From Armillaria gallica (Eukaryota > Basidiomycota > Agaricomycetes > Agaricales > Physalacriaceae): 64,000 nucleotides of DNA. Position 1 is the first letter of the stretch. Each line of letters starts with the position of its first letter. Positions 26,458 through 38,333 of the stretch are shown here, in pieces. Below the pieces are notes generated by a model that did not search any database, was not told the DNA's origin, and saw only the letters and a list, made by a program, of their open reading frames with translations. A program made the translations under genes and the position numbers. The stretch is taken from positions 3,596,001 to 3,660,000 of the forward strand of contig JBANDB010000009.1 of assembly GCA_037576215.1 (NCBI GenBank). The letters are read 5' to 3'.

Positions 26458-26473
26458 CCGGGAAATTTCCCGG
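26458..26473. repeat. 16-bp perfect palindrome
   Basis: CCGGGAAATTTCCCGG reads the same on both strands. It could be a dimer-binding site or part of an unrecognised repeat; nothing in the context decides. Confidence 0.6.
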
Positions 26474-26559
26474 GCCTTGCTTATTTCCCACGTCGCTCAC
26501 CTACAATCGCCCGGAATTGGTGCCTATCGGTGCATCAAGGTCGGCCCGTCTTCATCAAA

Positions 26560-26749
26560 CACAGCTGGGCGGCGACTATCTTGGGCGAGTCAAAATAGAA
26601 TCAAAGTGCAAAATGTCGGATTTTGCCTCAGTCAAAATCCGGGGGATTCCCTAAAAAGGCAATATCGAACGATTTTGCCTCGCCCAAAATCGGGATCTCG
26701 GATTTTGATTCTATTTTAACCACCCCAAAATAGTTGCCACCCAGCTGTG
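26560..26749. mobile_element. 190-bp MITE-like element with ~45-bp terminal inverted repeats
   Basis: The left end starts CACAGCTGGGCGGCGACTAT and the right end is its imperfect reverse complement, ending ATAGTTGCCACCCAGCTGTG. Pairing continues inward through CAAAATAGAATCAAA, giving arms of about 45 bp. The centre contains two smaller hairpins built on GATTTTGCCTC and CAAAATC. There is no coding capacity. The trinucleotide AAA flanks both ends and could be a 3-bp target duplication. The structure fits a non-autonomous DNA transposon (MITE). The superfamily cannot be fixed from one copy. Confidence 0.8.
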
Positions 26750-27234
26750 AAACCGAGTGTGTCTACGCGCAAGATCACAAGGCGCGGCACGGACGCCACA
26801 TAGAGGGTTCAATTGACCGGAATGCCTGTTTATGAATGCAATATGAATGTCTAACTGACGGAACCGACGTTTCCGGGGACCTGTGCCCAGGTACCCTGCC
26901 AGTGCGTGGAAGCAGGCAAACAGTAGACTCCGTCAGGGGGTGACCGTGCCGTGAAACCCTAACCGGGAAATGGCGTCTCATGCTGTACCTGTCCAAGTAT
27001 AATCTGCGATTGCAGACTCTCTATAGCCTGGAAAAAAGTGGTTTTGATTCCGAAGCGAACATGCAGAATGTCTGCCAAATCTACACACCGGCAAGGGGTA
27101 CAAAAACACAAAAGTAATACAATGATCGTAAAACATTCATTCAACATATACTTCAACGTAAGATAAGTAATTCCAGAGCGTAACAACCCATGAATAAAAT
27201 GCCCTGTGAAAATACAGTAACATCTAGAAAATAA

Positions 27235-29731
27235 TCATATCGGGGGTTTTTCATTGGTAATGTGGCCCTCGCTCATGGTAGTGATGTGGCCTTCATCCAT
27301 GTTGTTGAGTTCATCTTCGTGACTATCAAGTTTCCGGACACTGAACCAGAACAGGACACCAGCGATGGCGGACATGACAGCAAAGACACCGTAGTTCCAT
27401 TCAAGTAAAGGATCGGCAGCCAAAGCTATCGTCAAATATATTAACTGACAGTGTATAAGGGGAATATGCACGACACTCACCAACGAAGGCTTCGCCAAGA
27501 GCTGAGGCGAGGGCGGACATGAACAAGAATACACTCATCACCAGGGAACGCATGTTCTTAGGGGCCTGTATCCGACAGACGTCAGCCGACTATCAAGAAG
27601 AAACGTGGTGACAAACCTTGGTGAAAGCATATTCAAGGCCAGTAATCGAGGCGAGAATTTCGCTGAAGGCGATCAGAACGTAACTTGAGGCCACATCTTT
27701 AGTCTAGCGTTCATTATACGGGCCTAGTCCACTCACGAGCCGGTTTGGATCCAAACATTGAGGGGCGACACGAGGGCATGGCGATCTGCATCCTTACATG
27801 TAGACGCGGATTTGCCACAAGGGTTGGTCTAAACGATTATGCGTTATTGTGTTAGCATACACGTGCTGTTGGACATGTAGTTGCACGTACCTTGTAAATA
27901 TAGTGCTGAACAACCGCGGCCCAGATCATCGCAGCAGCAGCTATGGTTTCGTTGAGCACACGGTGAAGTTACGCTGGGGATAAGCATACTGACCGGTAAA
28001 GAACCCGCCGGTAATCTTCTTCAAGGCACTAAAATTGATTCCAGCGCGCTTGAGAGCGGGATAGATCTGAATAATACACCAGGATCAGTACTAGTTATTG
28101 TTCAGAAGAATTCGACTTACAAACATCTCGCTTATGGGAATGAAGATGATGAGAGCAATGGGGTCCAAATTAGATAACACATCATTAGGTATGCCGTGTG
28201 TGGTCATGGTGGCGGCTTGCGACGTCAAATTGTTGTTAAGCTGGTTGTAACAGAGCCCTGCGAATATCGGATCAGCGTCCATCGACGGTGTCGTTCCACT
28301 GAAATCTTACAGTAAATAGGGAACCAAAGGAACACGGCACACGCCTTGAACCCACGTCTAACCTCGTCCACCCATTGGTCATCAAAAATCATCCAGTGCG
28401 GTTTCGAGCCAGTCTGTTTGCTTGGCTTAGCATTCTCCCAAAAGTCTGGGGATGTCATATTCTTGTAGGTCCTGACGGGGTTCAAGCTCCAGCGGCCTTT
28501 CATAGCATATAACCATAGATGCATGACAGTGCCGAAGACGGATCCAGTGGGAGGGGAGCGGATATACCGGTTGCGTCCAGCCCAGAGAATGATTGGACAT
28601 AACAAAAACACAACGGTCGGAAGCGTGTAAGCCAGGTAGAATCCGACATACTAAGAAAGGATGAGCAACCATTAGTTGGTTTCATAGGCAAGCCTTACCT
28701 TCTCAGCGTAAGCCATACAGATTTGACCGACCAGTGCGCCGACATTGATGAACAGATAGAAGTACTATATATAACTGATCAGCTATTGAAAATAGCCAAA
28801 TGACGTGTTGCTAACCATATAAACACTAGACACCGTCATGACGGGATCCACAATCACACGTTCCCCGGACTTGGTGGTGCTGACGAAGAGTTTGGTACGA
28901 CGATACTGCTCTGCAACCAGAGGGGAAATGTTAGACTTGAAGAAACCGGTACCTGCATGAAAATGAGCGTTGGGATTAGCTGACGTGTCAAAGCACTCAC
29001 CCAAACCCATGATAACCATAGCTATAGTGAAACAAGCCATTGCGCTCTCCGATTTTTCAATGACACCCGGTACGGCCGAAACGATGAGGATGACATGTCC
29101 AACAAAAGCTATAGCCACACCGACGCAAATGGTGTTGTACCGTCCCCAATGAGCGTCCGCAATGTAGGCTCCGAGGAGCGGAGTACAGTAGCACCTTGAA
29201 GAAATGAGAACGGGAAAACACCGGAATAACTTGGACATACCAGAACTGATAAAAAGTAGTAAGACCGGTAGAGGCGTTCTGGCCTTTGCCGAGAGCGCCA
29301 GACTGACCATCAGCACCTCCGTTGCCAAAACGCGAGCCTGGAGGCAGAGGCTGCTGAATGAAGTTCGTCTAGAAAAAAAGGTTACCGAAGATTCTCGGCA
29401 AGTTACATTCTCATTACGCACGAATACGACACTGCATCCGTAAAACTAGATAACGGGTGAGTTGTAGGTACATACGGCTGCATGAACACTTACCGAGAAT
29501 CGCTCAGCCAGCTCGATAGTGGCGATCACTGCGGGGATATCAGGGCAAGTCCGGTATGCGAGACAGTTACGCACAATATGCATTCCATGGCAGCTTGTCA
29601 GACACCCGCCGCAAGGTTGCGATCTCTTCCTCAGTGGGGAATTCGAGGCCATCATGGATGCCATCGAGTTCGTGCTCAACAGAGGACGCGATTTCGGAAT
29701 TACGAAGCTTGTCGTCGACTTTGTCAGCCAT
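27235..29731 (-). CDS. PTR2: POT/PTR2 peptide transporter, copy C (apparently intact)
   Basis: The third member of the PTR2 cluster, more diverged from A and B than these are from each other. It starts at 29731 (MADKVDDKLRNSE) and keeps the N-tail motif ELDGIHDGLEFPTEEE once. Conserved blocks are WNAY joined across an intron to LIATIELAERFS, TNFIQQPLPPGSRFGNGG, LGAYIADAHWGRYNTI, the block GTGFFKSNISPLVAEQYRR, GALVGQICMAYAEK, and a C-terminal helix WNYGVFAVMSAIAGVLFWF. The tail has a short repeat (EGHITTMSEGHITNEKPPI). About eleven short introns all have acceptable splice sites and I found no frame break. It would import di- and tripeptides at the plasma membrane and is the best candidate for the working transporter of this cluster. 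An alternative start lies at 29779. Confidence 0.85.
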
Positions 29732-32271
29732 TTTGAATGGACACTCTGTGGGGGCAAGAGCGTTGGAAGGGGAGGTCATTATCGGGCTTTATACTCGCTT
29801 CCCATGTATCAGCTCCGGCGATGCATATGGTCTTCACTGAGAACACCTTGTGCCACGCTGTTATTTTTAGCATGCTTCTTTGATCAACATTCAGTTCGAA
29901 TCTTCTCTTATCTTCTGTTCCGGAGCGAGACTGCGCCCTCTGCAGAACCATGAGGATGCCTGCGGGTCCAAAATTAAAATACCAGCATAGATGCCTTACA
30001 ATGGCCCATAGTCTGTACCAGTAGTCGCCAGAATGAAGCGTTATCGCGTTCTCATGATCCTGATGGTGCGGCTCATTGATCGGACATGAGCACCAGGTGT
30101 CAACATCCAGACTTGAAGTCACACGAGAACTGGCTCCATGAAATGCGTGGACTCTCTTGCAATATTTGTCAAGGCGAGGGGGCGCGGACAGCTGCAGACA
30201 GTCGTACGAGGGCCACAGTCTGAGATAAGCGGAAAATGAATCCGCCTTGCTCTGATAAAAAGCTACGGAGGAGACAGCTGGCAGTCTGAGTATGCAAGAT
30301 AAGACGTGGCACGTGAGACCACCGCCGAGTATTTTCCCCGAGTGAGCTCGAGTTCGGTAAACCGCTCAACATTCGATCGCCACCAGAATCTACTCGACGG
30401 CGCTCAGGCTGCTCAAGGAGCTCCACAAGGTTCGTCTTGAAGCCAGAGAGAACTCGAAAGTTGTAGAATCAGATCAGACCACATTACTGTATCCTCGTGA
30501 GATAGAGTCCGCGTGGTACCTCAAGATCCGACAGGTGTATCGCGTCCTTTAAGCCTAATGGGCAATTGTGCGAAGGGAGAAAGTCAAATGGCGTTATCAA
30601 GGCCTGGCTGGTTCCTGCATCGCCACTACCCCTGACCAATCACTTGATATGGATTTGAAGTTGAGAGAATTTATATTAGCGCCCCCACTATCAATGTCTA
30701 TCATAGACTATTAGTCTTATCCCACGACAGCCACGCAAAAGACTTCATCACCACCCGGTTGGACGATACTGACGACACTAAAAATCTCGGTTGTATACCA
30801 GGTTTTTGTCTTACCCACGCCTTCGCCGACACGTCTTGAGTGGGCTTTCCAGAAAGATTATACTTTGTATACCAGAAAGCAAACCGATGCGGCGCGGGTG
30901 ACTTGATTTCCTCTGGTCCCTTGGCCCTTGAACTTCTCTAATTTCTAAAAGTCCGCGCGGGGTTAACTTTGAACGAATTACGCAAGGTTCCTGGCACAGA
31001 ATATCCTGTCCCACATCTCGTCGAACAAGTCAACAACGACATTTAATATTGATAAAGGGACTGGTAGGAGTACACATCTGTTGAGTTCTAGCTAATTCTG
31101 AGTTGATTTGGGCGTCTTTTTTGGGCGTCGGGAAGGTCAGGCCAACCCCGGTGTTTCATTACATTTGTTTCACTTCTCCTTGGTCCAGGTACGATGCATA
31201 TGAATATACACCGATGCCGTGAAGTGCTGGCTCGTGTTTCTTTAGCACATACCGCTGTTTCCGTTGTCTTCGAGGTCGTCTGGAGAAGATAAGATCCCGA
31301 TCATGCTTGGATCAGCCGTGAATGCCAAATATCGACACTGCCACCTCTAAACGCGACTGCGCATTGCTGCATTTCATCATACGGCTGCAGTGAACCAAGC
31401 ACGCAGTTTAGGTTGCTCTATTCGTACGTTGATCTATTACTCCCGATTGTCGAAGTGCGTCCCGATATTTTAGACCGGGATTTTCGCTCCTATCAACATG
31501 TTGCAAGTCGTAACCCAAAACCGTCACAGCTGTGCGCGCTACGGACGATCCGGAATTCCAATTGCCGTCGTATCGACTTCAAGGCGTCGCATCTCCGCTC
31601 TTTTCACGGTTCAAATGAGGGTACCGTTCCAGCTTGACATGCAGTGAACAGCTGTGTTTCAATCCCGAGCGTGTACGTTATCCCGGTACCTATCTTTGCA
31701 CACTCAGGTTGGAGCGGGGTTAAAACGACACCGCGTACCCTCAGTTGCAGTCAAAGGAGGTGGCTAGAGCTTAAGACGGCTAAACACATCATTTACAACT
31801 ACCCACGAGGCGGGTTCATTTCAACTGACGACCCGCCTTTGCTCCGAATCAGAATGGAACGGATATGAATGTGAGTATGAATAGTACTGAGAAAAGTTCG
31901 GCACACAGCATTGTAGAAGGCGAATTACCACAACTCTATGCAACCCTAGGCGACCTTCCCGACGAAAAAAAATTGTACGTTCTCGCTCGCAGCCTGGATC
32001 GGATTTGCTGTGCTCGAGATCCACCTGAACGGGGATGATTGATGAAATTGGTCTCAGTCCAGATATTAGCTCCAATCCTTCCATCAAAAAATGCCTCAGG
32101 GTTTGATCTTCGCGCCCAGACCCGAGAAGACGGCTCGGTTCAGTGCATACAAAAGTACACTAACGTTTCACCTCTTCTTTCTCTATAATTACCACCTCCT
32201 CTCTGCTCGCAATCTTTCGACATTCGTTTACGAACCCCCCTCTCTCGTTTTGAAAGGCTATGAAGTCTTAT
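29732..32271. other. Intergenic, 2.5 kb without a supported gene
   Basis: Short open frames occur on both strands but none has a recognisable domain or a coherent exon series. The right end is pyrimidine-rich (32160-32290) and belongs to the leader or first intron of the multicopper oxidase gene. Nothing else seen. Confidence 0.4.
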
Positions 32272-35034
32272 TCTTCTATTCCTTTACACCTACTATCTTT
32301 ATTTTCTCTTTTTCTTAACGCTTTCTTTAGCGCTTCCTTATGATGCACATCAATATGGGAACATAGCGCGTTCTGCAGAACTTGATGTCAACGTTGGACT
32401 GGGGAAATCTCTCGGACTTACTCGTCACGTCGGTGCTGGAAAGCACGGCGCAGACCTAGTGCATTATGTTTTGGAGATATCCGAAGGTTATGCCAATCCC
32501 GACGGCGCTAAAGAGCGGTATGCCATCGTGTCTTCTGTTAAATTTTATGCTGACGCGTCGTTTAGCATGGTATATCTGCTCAATGGCAAATTTCCCGCCG
32601 ACCCGTTAACCATCGACGAGGGCGATGAGGTTGAGGTATGCACCTAAGGCCGTCATGATCGTGCTTTGCTCATTTATAAAAATAGTTTCTCGTTATCAAC
32701 AATGCCACCGAAACTTTGACGATGCATTTCCACGGTATCGAGCAAAAAGGTACACCTTGGTCGGATGGTGTAAGTATTTCTTCTTTAATTCGAACTCTAT
32801 TAAATGACATAATTCTTGGGCTTCTAGGTACCCGGAGTTACGCAGCCTATCATTCAACCAGGTGGCAACTTCACGCACCGTTGGAACGCGACGCAACACG
32901 GGTTCTACTTTATTCATTCGCATTCTAGTATGTCACGTCGTTCAATTCCCAAAAACTTATTGACCCGGACACCGTCTAGAATCTCAACAGGACGATGGCA
33001 TGGCAATGACACTATTTATCCGGTATGTCCAACGTCTTTCTCTGAACTTCTTGTCTGACTGTTGCGTTGTCTGGTAGCCCCCACCATAACCGGGAACGAC
33101 CATTCGGCCAAATTTCCGAGGACCCATTGGATTTGTTCCAGATGTATGCAGCTGAGCATCACGCTGAGTCGCTCATGATAATGGACTGGCGACATTTCCC
33201 CGAATACGAGATCGGCGAAATTTGGAAAGAGTCAAACATTGAGCCTCTGTATGTCCTTCAAAGTGACAGATATTCCTTCGGAGCTAACATGGCCTTTCCG
33301 CAGATGTGTTCAATCCATCCTGATCAACGGCAAAGGCTCATCTGTCTGCCCCCCTACAGATGAGTTAGCGGCCATCGGAACGGCAAGAGGACTTGGCGAT
33401 CTGACAGCTCAGGGGTGAGTCTGCTTCGTCGGTTCCTTCGTTCATCCATACTGACGGGCCGGCAGCTGCTTTTATCTCAACAATAGTATTACCAACCCTC
33501 AGGAAGAAGGCTTCGCACCCGAGTCGAATCCTGCCCTTATACCTGAGGAGCTGTATTTGACATGCTCATCTGAAGGTGAGTAGTATTTTATGGAACCTGT
33601 AACATGCCGTTAATGGTGACACGCAGGCGTCGATAATCCATTGTACACTCTCAACGTGGATACCCGCAACACGTCGTGGGCGATGCTGAATTTGGTAAAC
33701 AATGGTGGTCTCTGGGAGGAGGTCTTTTCCATTGACGAACACGAATTGTACATCGTTGGTATGCGCCGTGTTATTTTCATTGACATGAAGTTCAATTCTG
33801 ATCATCCTCATTTCAGCTGTCGAAGGTGAATATGTGAATACTACGACTCCCGTCGAGGCTGTATCTGTTCGTGATTCCTTTTCCATTCCTTACTTCACTT
33901 ATCCTAAACACAAGCTCCATTCTGGCGTCCGAGTCCAAGCCCTCGTCAAGCTTACTGGCACACCAGGACAGGCATACACCATCCGCGTTGCTGCAAACGT
34001 TCAACCACAGGTGAAATCGGGGTATGGAATCTTCCAGTATGCTTCCCCCGACCCCTCCGTCACGCCTACATTGGTAAAGCCCGCTGCCGGGTACCCCGCT
34101 CTTCCCACTTCGACTCCATTCATCGACTACACGGGTGCACTTTTGACTACTGCTACTGGTGGCACATGTAACGCCACCGTATTCGACTATGCTAGTGACC
34201 AAGCAGCGCCTTATGTCGCCGACCCGCCTCCAAGCAACGACCAGGTGGCGCACACGCTGTTCCTCAACATGAGGAGACCTAATGGAATAACTTGGGTGGC
34301 CAACGGAACCGGCCTGCAGACTGGCTTGTATGAGAACGGTGACCCGTTGATCTGGGATTCCGTGTGGAGGGAGGTCCTTGAGGCAGCGACCGAGAATACT
34401 GGTCCTTTTGCTGGGTCTGAGTTGGTTGAGGCAGACAGTCTTTACGTTGTTCCGGAGCTGGGAAGCGTCGTCGATTTGGTCTTCCGTGTCCACGGAGCAA
34501 AGTGAGTATATTCTTTTTCTAACTGTTCTGGCCTGACAACGTCTTGTTCATAGCCCACCGCATCCCATCCACAAGGTGATATTACATTTCCATTCGTAAA
34601 GGTGCCCCGCTCATGTAGTTCATCCCTCAGCATTTCAACAGGTTTTGGGTTTTGGGTCACGGACTTGGCAGTTTTAACTGGACAACCGTAGCAGAGGCAG
34701 CTGAAGCCGTTCCAGAGCATTTCAACTTTGTCAATCCTCCGAAGAGAGATGGGTATAATACCCTTCCCTCAGATCCAGATGGAAGCTGGTTAGCACTCAG
34801 ATGTGAGTCCGACTCCGCCTCTTGAAGACCTCAGCTGAACCTTGCCGAAGATGTCGTGCAAAATCCAGGTCCTCAGACTGTGCATTGCCATATATCGCAA
34901 CACGCTGCTGGAGGAATGGTTGCCGGTATGTTCGGCTTCTCATGTCGAGGATATCCATTGATGACATTTTTTTAGTGATTTTACAAGCCATGGATAAACT
35001 TGAACTGCCAGAGGAGTATGCAAAGCCCTGTTAA
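32272..35034 (+). CDS. Multicopper oxidase, laccase/ascorbate-oxidase-like, secreted
   Basis: A three-domain blue copper oxidase encoded by about twelve exons. All four copper-binding blocks are present: L1 MHFHGIEQKGTPWSDG (intron-spliced, about 32713-32770), L2 GFYFIHSH joined to QQDDGMA, L3 HPIHK spliced to HFNRFWVLG (H-P-x-H-x-H, split by an intron at about 34577-34632), and L4 VHCHISQHAAGGM (about 34875-34920). The C-terminus is EEYAKPC at 35034. The ligand set is complete, so the enzyme should be active, oxidising phenols, metals or ascorbate-type substrates with reduction of O2 to water. The start is uncertain. ATG 32272 opens a signal-peptide-like stretch (PLHLLSLFSLFLNAFFSA), but that frame does not run into the first sure exon (32331, LPYDAHQYGNIA). 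The acceptor CTTTCTTTAG just before it implies an upstream first exon that I cannot place. Confidence 0.85.
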
Positions 35035-35712
35035 TATTCGTATTCATCAAATTTCGGACTCTTTTTTAAGTATCACGCTCAATTATTCATCGTTTGGACT
35101 TTGGAGTATGCCTGACGTATATTTATTTCATTCTTTAACATGAACGCTGAACTTCAGCGACTTCTTTCTATCATACCTTATTGGACAATTATATCCAGCA
35201 TTGTAGTTATAGTAATGTTTAATCTTTTCCATCACGAGGCACCAATTTATCATGTATCTAGTACTCAGTAGTACGTATGGCCAATAATCCAACATTTTCC
35301 GCGACACATTTGTCAAGATGTACTGAGTCAACAATGGAATCGCGAGGCTCGAGACAGGAATGAACGATGAAAAGAGGGTAAATATCCGTTGCAACCTCGG
35401 AGATGGTGTACTTACGCTATAAGAGTACGGTCCTTTTATGCGACAGTCCTAGTATCTAAAAGTCGCAGGCAGCCTAGCAAGCAACGAAATACGTACAAGG
35501 TAATAAACGGATATTAAGGAACTGAGAAAAGGAGCGACGAGACAGCGTAATTAAATAACCAGCGCCGTGACAATGTGAGTTTGAATCAGTAGTATCTATG
35601 TACAGTCAAGGCTCTTCGGATTTTTTTTTGAATTCAAGTTCTTATTCGTGCCACCGGCATCCGGGCCGGACCCATCTCTACCCTTGCTTATTCCGTCGAT
35701 GCTGTTGAAATC
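35035..35712. other. Intergenic between the multicopper oxidase and the Ser/Pro-rich gene
   Basis: AT-rich with a T9 run at about 35622-35630. I see no gene. It should contain the terminator of the oxidase gene and the promoter of the next plus-strand gene. Confidence 0.45.
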
Positions 35713-37780
35713 ATGCCTCCAAATACTGCAGCTCCAGCAGCGGCGAGCTCTTCAGCATGGTCTTTCAATCTCAGAACATCCAAAATCAGGCGTGCTGACC
35801 GTGACTTGCACGACTCTGGTTCTGATTTTGACCCTTCCTCTGATTCTGAAGTGGACGAGAGCCATATGCTTGACGATCTGGACATTTCTACGAGAGACGA
35901 AACCGTGGTTTACAAGCCGAATCCATTCAGTATCGCAAAAATTAATGCGGCTGCTCGTAGCACCAATCGACTGCCTTCGACGAACGAACCTTCTCGACCT
36001 ATCAAGCCTACGAAAGCTGGGAAGAAGCCCGGCGGGTCGATAGTTGACGGACTGAAGAAGCAGTCTGAGAAAGCAAAGTCCAAGTTTCAGAGGCCTCCTC
36101 CTCGAGCCAATGCTACGCCATCCACTGTCCGTCCTTTGTCCAAAACCCAGCAAGAACGTGCACCTACACCCATATCAGTGCCCAAACCTCCAATACACTC
36201 AGAAGACACGCATATATGCGGTGATCTGGCACCATCTGCATCAGAATCTGCCTCTATTTGTTATGCACCTCCTTCACCACTGCGTTCTTCTCATGTACAA
36301 GCTGCGGAAACATGTATACCTCGTCCTTTCGACCCTCCTGCTTTATCTCTGCCAGAAACTTGTCCTATCGATGCTGTTGTTGTTCATGCTTCATTTTCTC
36401 ATCTGCAGGATATTCCTGATGCTCCGATGAGGGCTCCAGATTCTATACATGCTCGTCCTCGGCCTCGTGCGTTTCAGACCCAGCGTCCGCTTGCCAGCTA
36501 CTTCTCCTCTCCCGTTTCGCGGCCCGAGATATCAGTTTCACCTACCAACAATGTTTCATTGTCTTCTCCTATGCGTACTGTGGCTCGTCCGATACAACCA
36601 ATTCACCGATCTCAGCCTCAATCCTTCTTTGCCCATCAACAGAACATACTTCAAAGTACACCCGCTACTCGTTTTCGTACCCAGGTTTCGCCTATACTAC
36701 GTCCGACCATGCCTCTTGCGGCAACAGCAGGTGATTATCAAACCTTCTTCATGTCGTCTGCCCTGACATCCGCTCTGAAGTACCTCAACCATTTCGCCCG
36801 CCCACGCCTGTGCCTATTAGGCTGCCTACACCAGCGCCACCCCCGCTCTACAGAAATGAGGTCCCTCGAAGGCCGGACCCGGAAGGTACCTCGTTTCCTC
36901 GCTTCGCTTGGAATTCGCCGGTCATTCCCAGTCCTCTTGCGGATCAACAACCCAAGGCACCTGTTTCTAACAAATACGCACGTAGTAGCCACAAGAGGAA
37001 ATGTGTCTCACCATCATCTCCGAAGACTGTCAGACCGAATGCATACAAGCCGTCTATAGATCCCGATGAAGAATGGAGTACTCTTCATAGACGCAAGAAA
37101 CACATGGCCGAGTCAGTATATTTCTTTCAAGTCTGACACCCCTCATTTTATTAACATACAATTGTTCCTAGGACAGCCACGGTGGAGATGCGTACCGGGG
37201 CATTCTCTTTACCGGGAATTTCGGCTCCTGGCAAAAAGTCGGGAATGAGCGCTACGTCTTCGAAGCGCGTTATCACGTTCTTGCCGCCTCCTCTAGCATC
37301 CACCAGTGATAATACGCCGGTTTATCTGCAGAGGCAACAGACACAAGAAAAACCGAAGAGCCAGAATCCTTACCCCTCGCCAACTCACTCTACTTTGTCC
37401 TCTCTGATACCCGTGTGTGCTGATGTCACAAACAGAGAGCATCGAGCTTCTGACGAGACGGCATTTTCGTCACCCTACCGACCACTGTCTCCACCAGCTT
37501 CCGATCTACTTACTGTGGTAGAGCCACCGTCTGAAAGAAACCCGTCTGTATCCATAGATGTAGATGGTGTAGCTTCTCGATATCATGCAACTAGAATGGC
37601 CATTCGTCAGGTATTCCTTTTCTTTTGCATTACGGCCTCTCCTGATATTTTTTATGCTAGTAGCGGAAGATGCTTTCTGCACAAGCTCGCGATATGCTAA
37701 ACCTTGAGAGCTGTGGGATTGTTCATCGTGATGAGGAGAGTGGTGATGAGATCGCGATCCCTATATGGACAGGATGTTGA
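35713..37780 (+). CDS. Ser/Pro-rich, mostly disordered protein of unknown function
   Basis: I do not recognise this gene. The first exon (35713-36730) encodes an acidic N-terminus (SDFDPSSDSEVDESH), the motif VYKPNPFSIAKINAA, a Lys-rich patch (KKQSEKAKSKFQR), and a long Pro/Ser-rich region with short ASYFSSPVSRP-type motifs. An intron at 36731-36780 (branch-like CTGAC) leads into PQPFRPPTPVPIRLPTPAP and the basic stretch SSHKRKCVSPS, a possible nuclear signal. A further intron near 37116-37174 leads to an exon with PSPTHSTLSS and SPYRPLSPPAS. The last exon (37664-37780) contains KMLSAQARDMLNLESC and ends WTGC. The splice at 37116-37174 does not keep the frame with consensus sites, so either a different junction or an indel exists there. 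The composition suggests a regulatory scaffold, but that is speculation. Confidence 0.6.
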
Positions 37781-38333
37781 ACCTTGAAGTTTCTTCTTTG
37801 AACGACTTCTCTCAGGATTTAGTGGAATGATTAGTGATGGACTCTGTGTACCGAATATCCAACCTCCTGGCTTCACAGGTTCTTCAACCGGGCCGTATAT
37901 GTCAAGCTTTGCAGTATTGACCACTTAGCGGCACATGGGTTATGGGAAAGACCCAAACAAACCCCTTGCTTGGTATGAACCTTTTCTGCCTACCATTTCG
38001 CGTGTGGCCGGCCATATAACCAGCATACTGGCATATTGCTTGTATTTTCATCTTTCTATGCTCGACGCTGAGCCTTTTGTACTGCCACGGGCCTGTTGAC
38101 GTGACACTCGACTTTCTTATTACACTCTCGTGCCGCACCCTTTCCCTCCTTTTCCTCGAAAGAATTATGGATTATCACATTTACAGTTTAGGACTTGCCT
38201 GGATAATTCAGGTGTTGTCTGCCATTCAAAATCAAGTATGCATGTATCTCATCACATAAGGAAAGTCGTACAGTATTACATCCGTTCCAATAATCGAACA
38301 TAAGACTGGATCAAATAAAGTAGAACTCTACCA
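37781..38333. other. Convergent 3' intergenic region
   Basis: Between two convergent genes. No gene or repeat recognised. The last part resembles the 3' flank of the other ZIP copies only weakly. Confidence 0.4.

Larger units (their letters stand above)
26091..27234. other. Intergenic, with palindrome and MITE-like element
   Basis: No gene seen. The stretch contains a 16-bp perfect palindrome at 26458-26473 and a 190-bp inverted-repeat element at 26560-26749, both listed separately. It also carries the 3' flank of the minus-strand PTR2-C gene. Confidence 0.5.
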
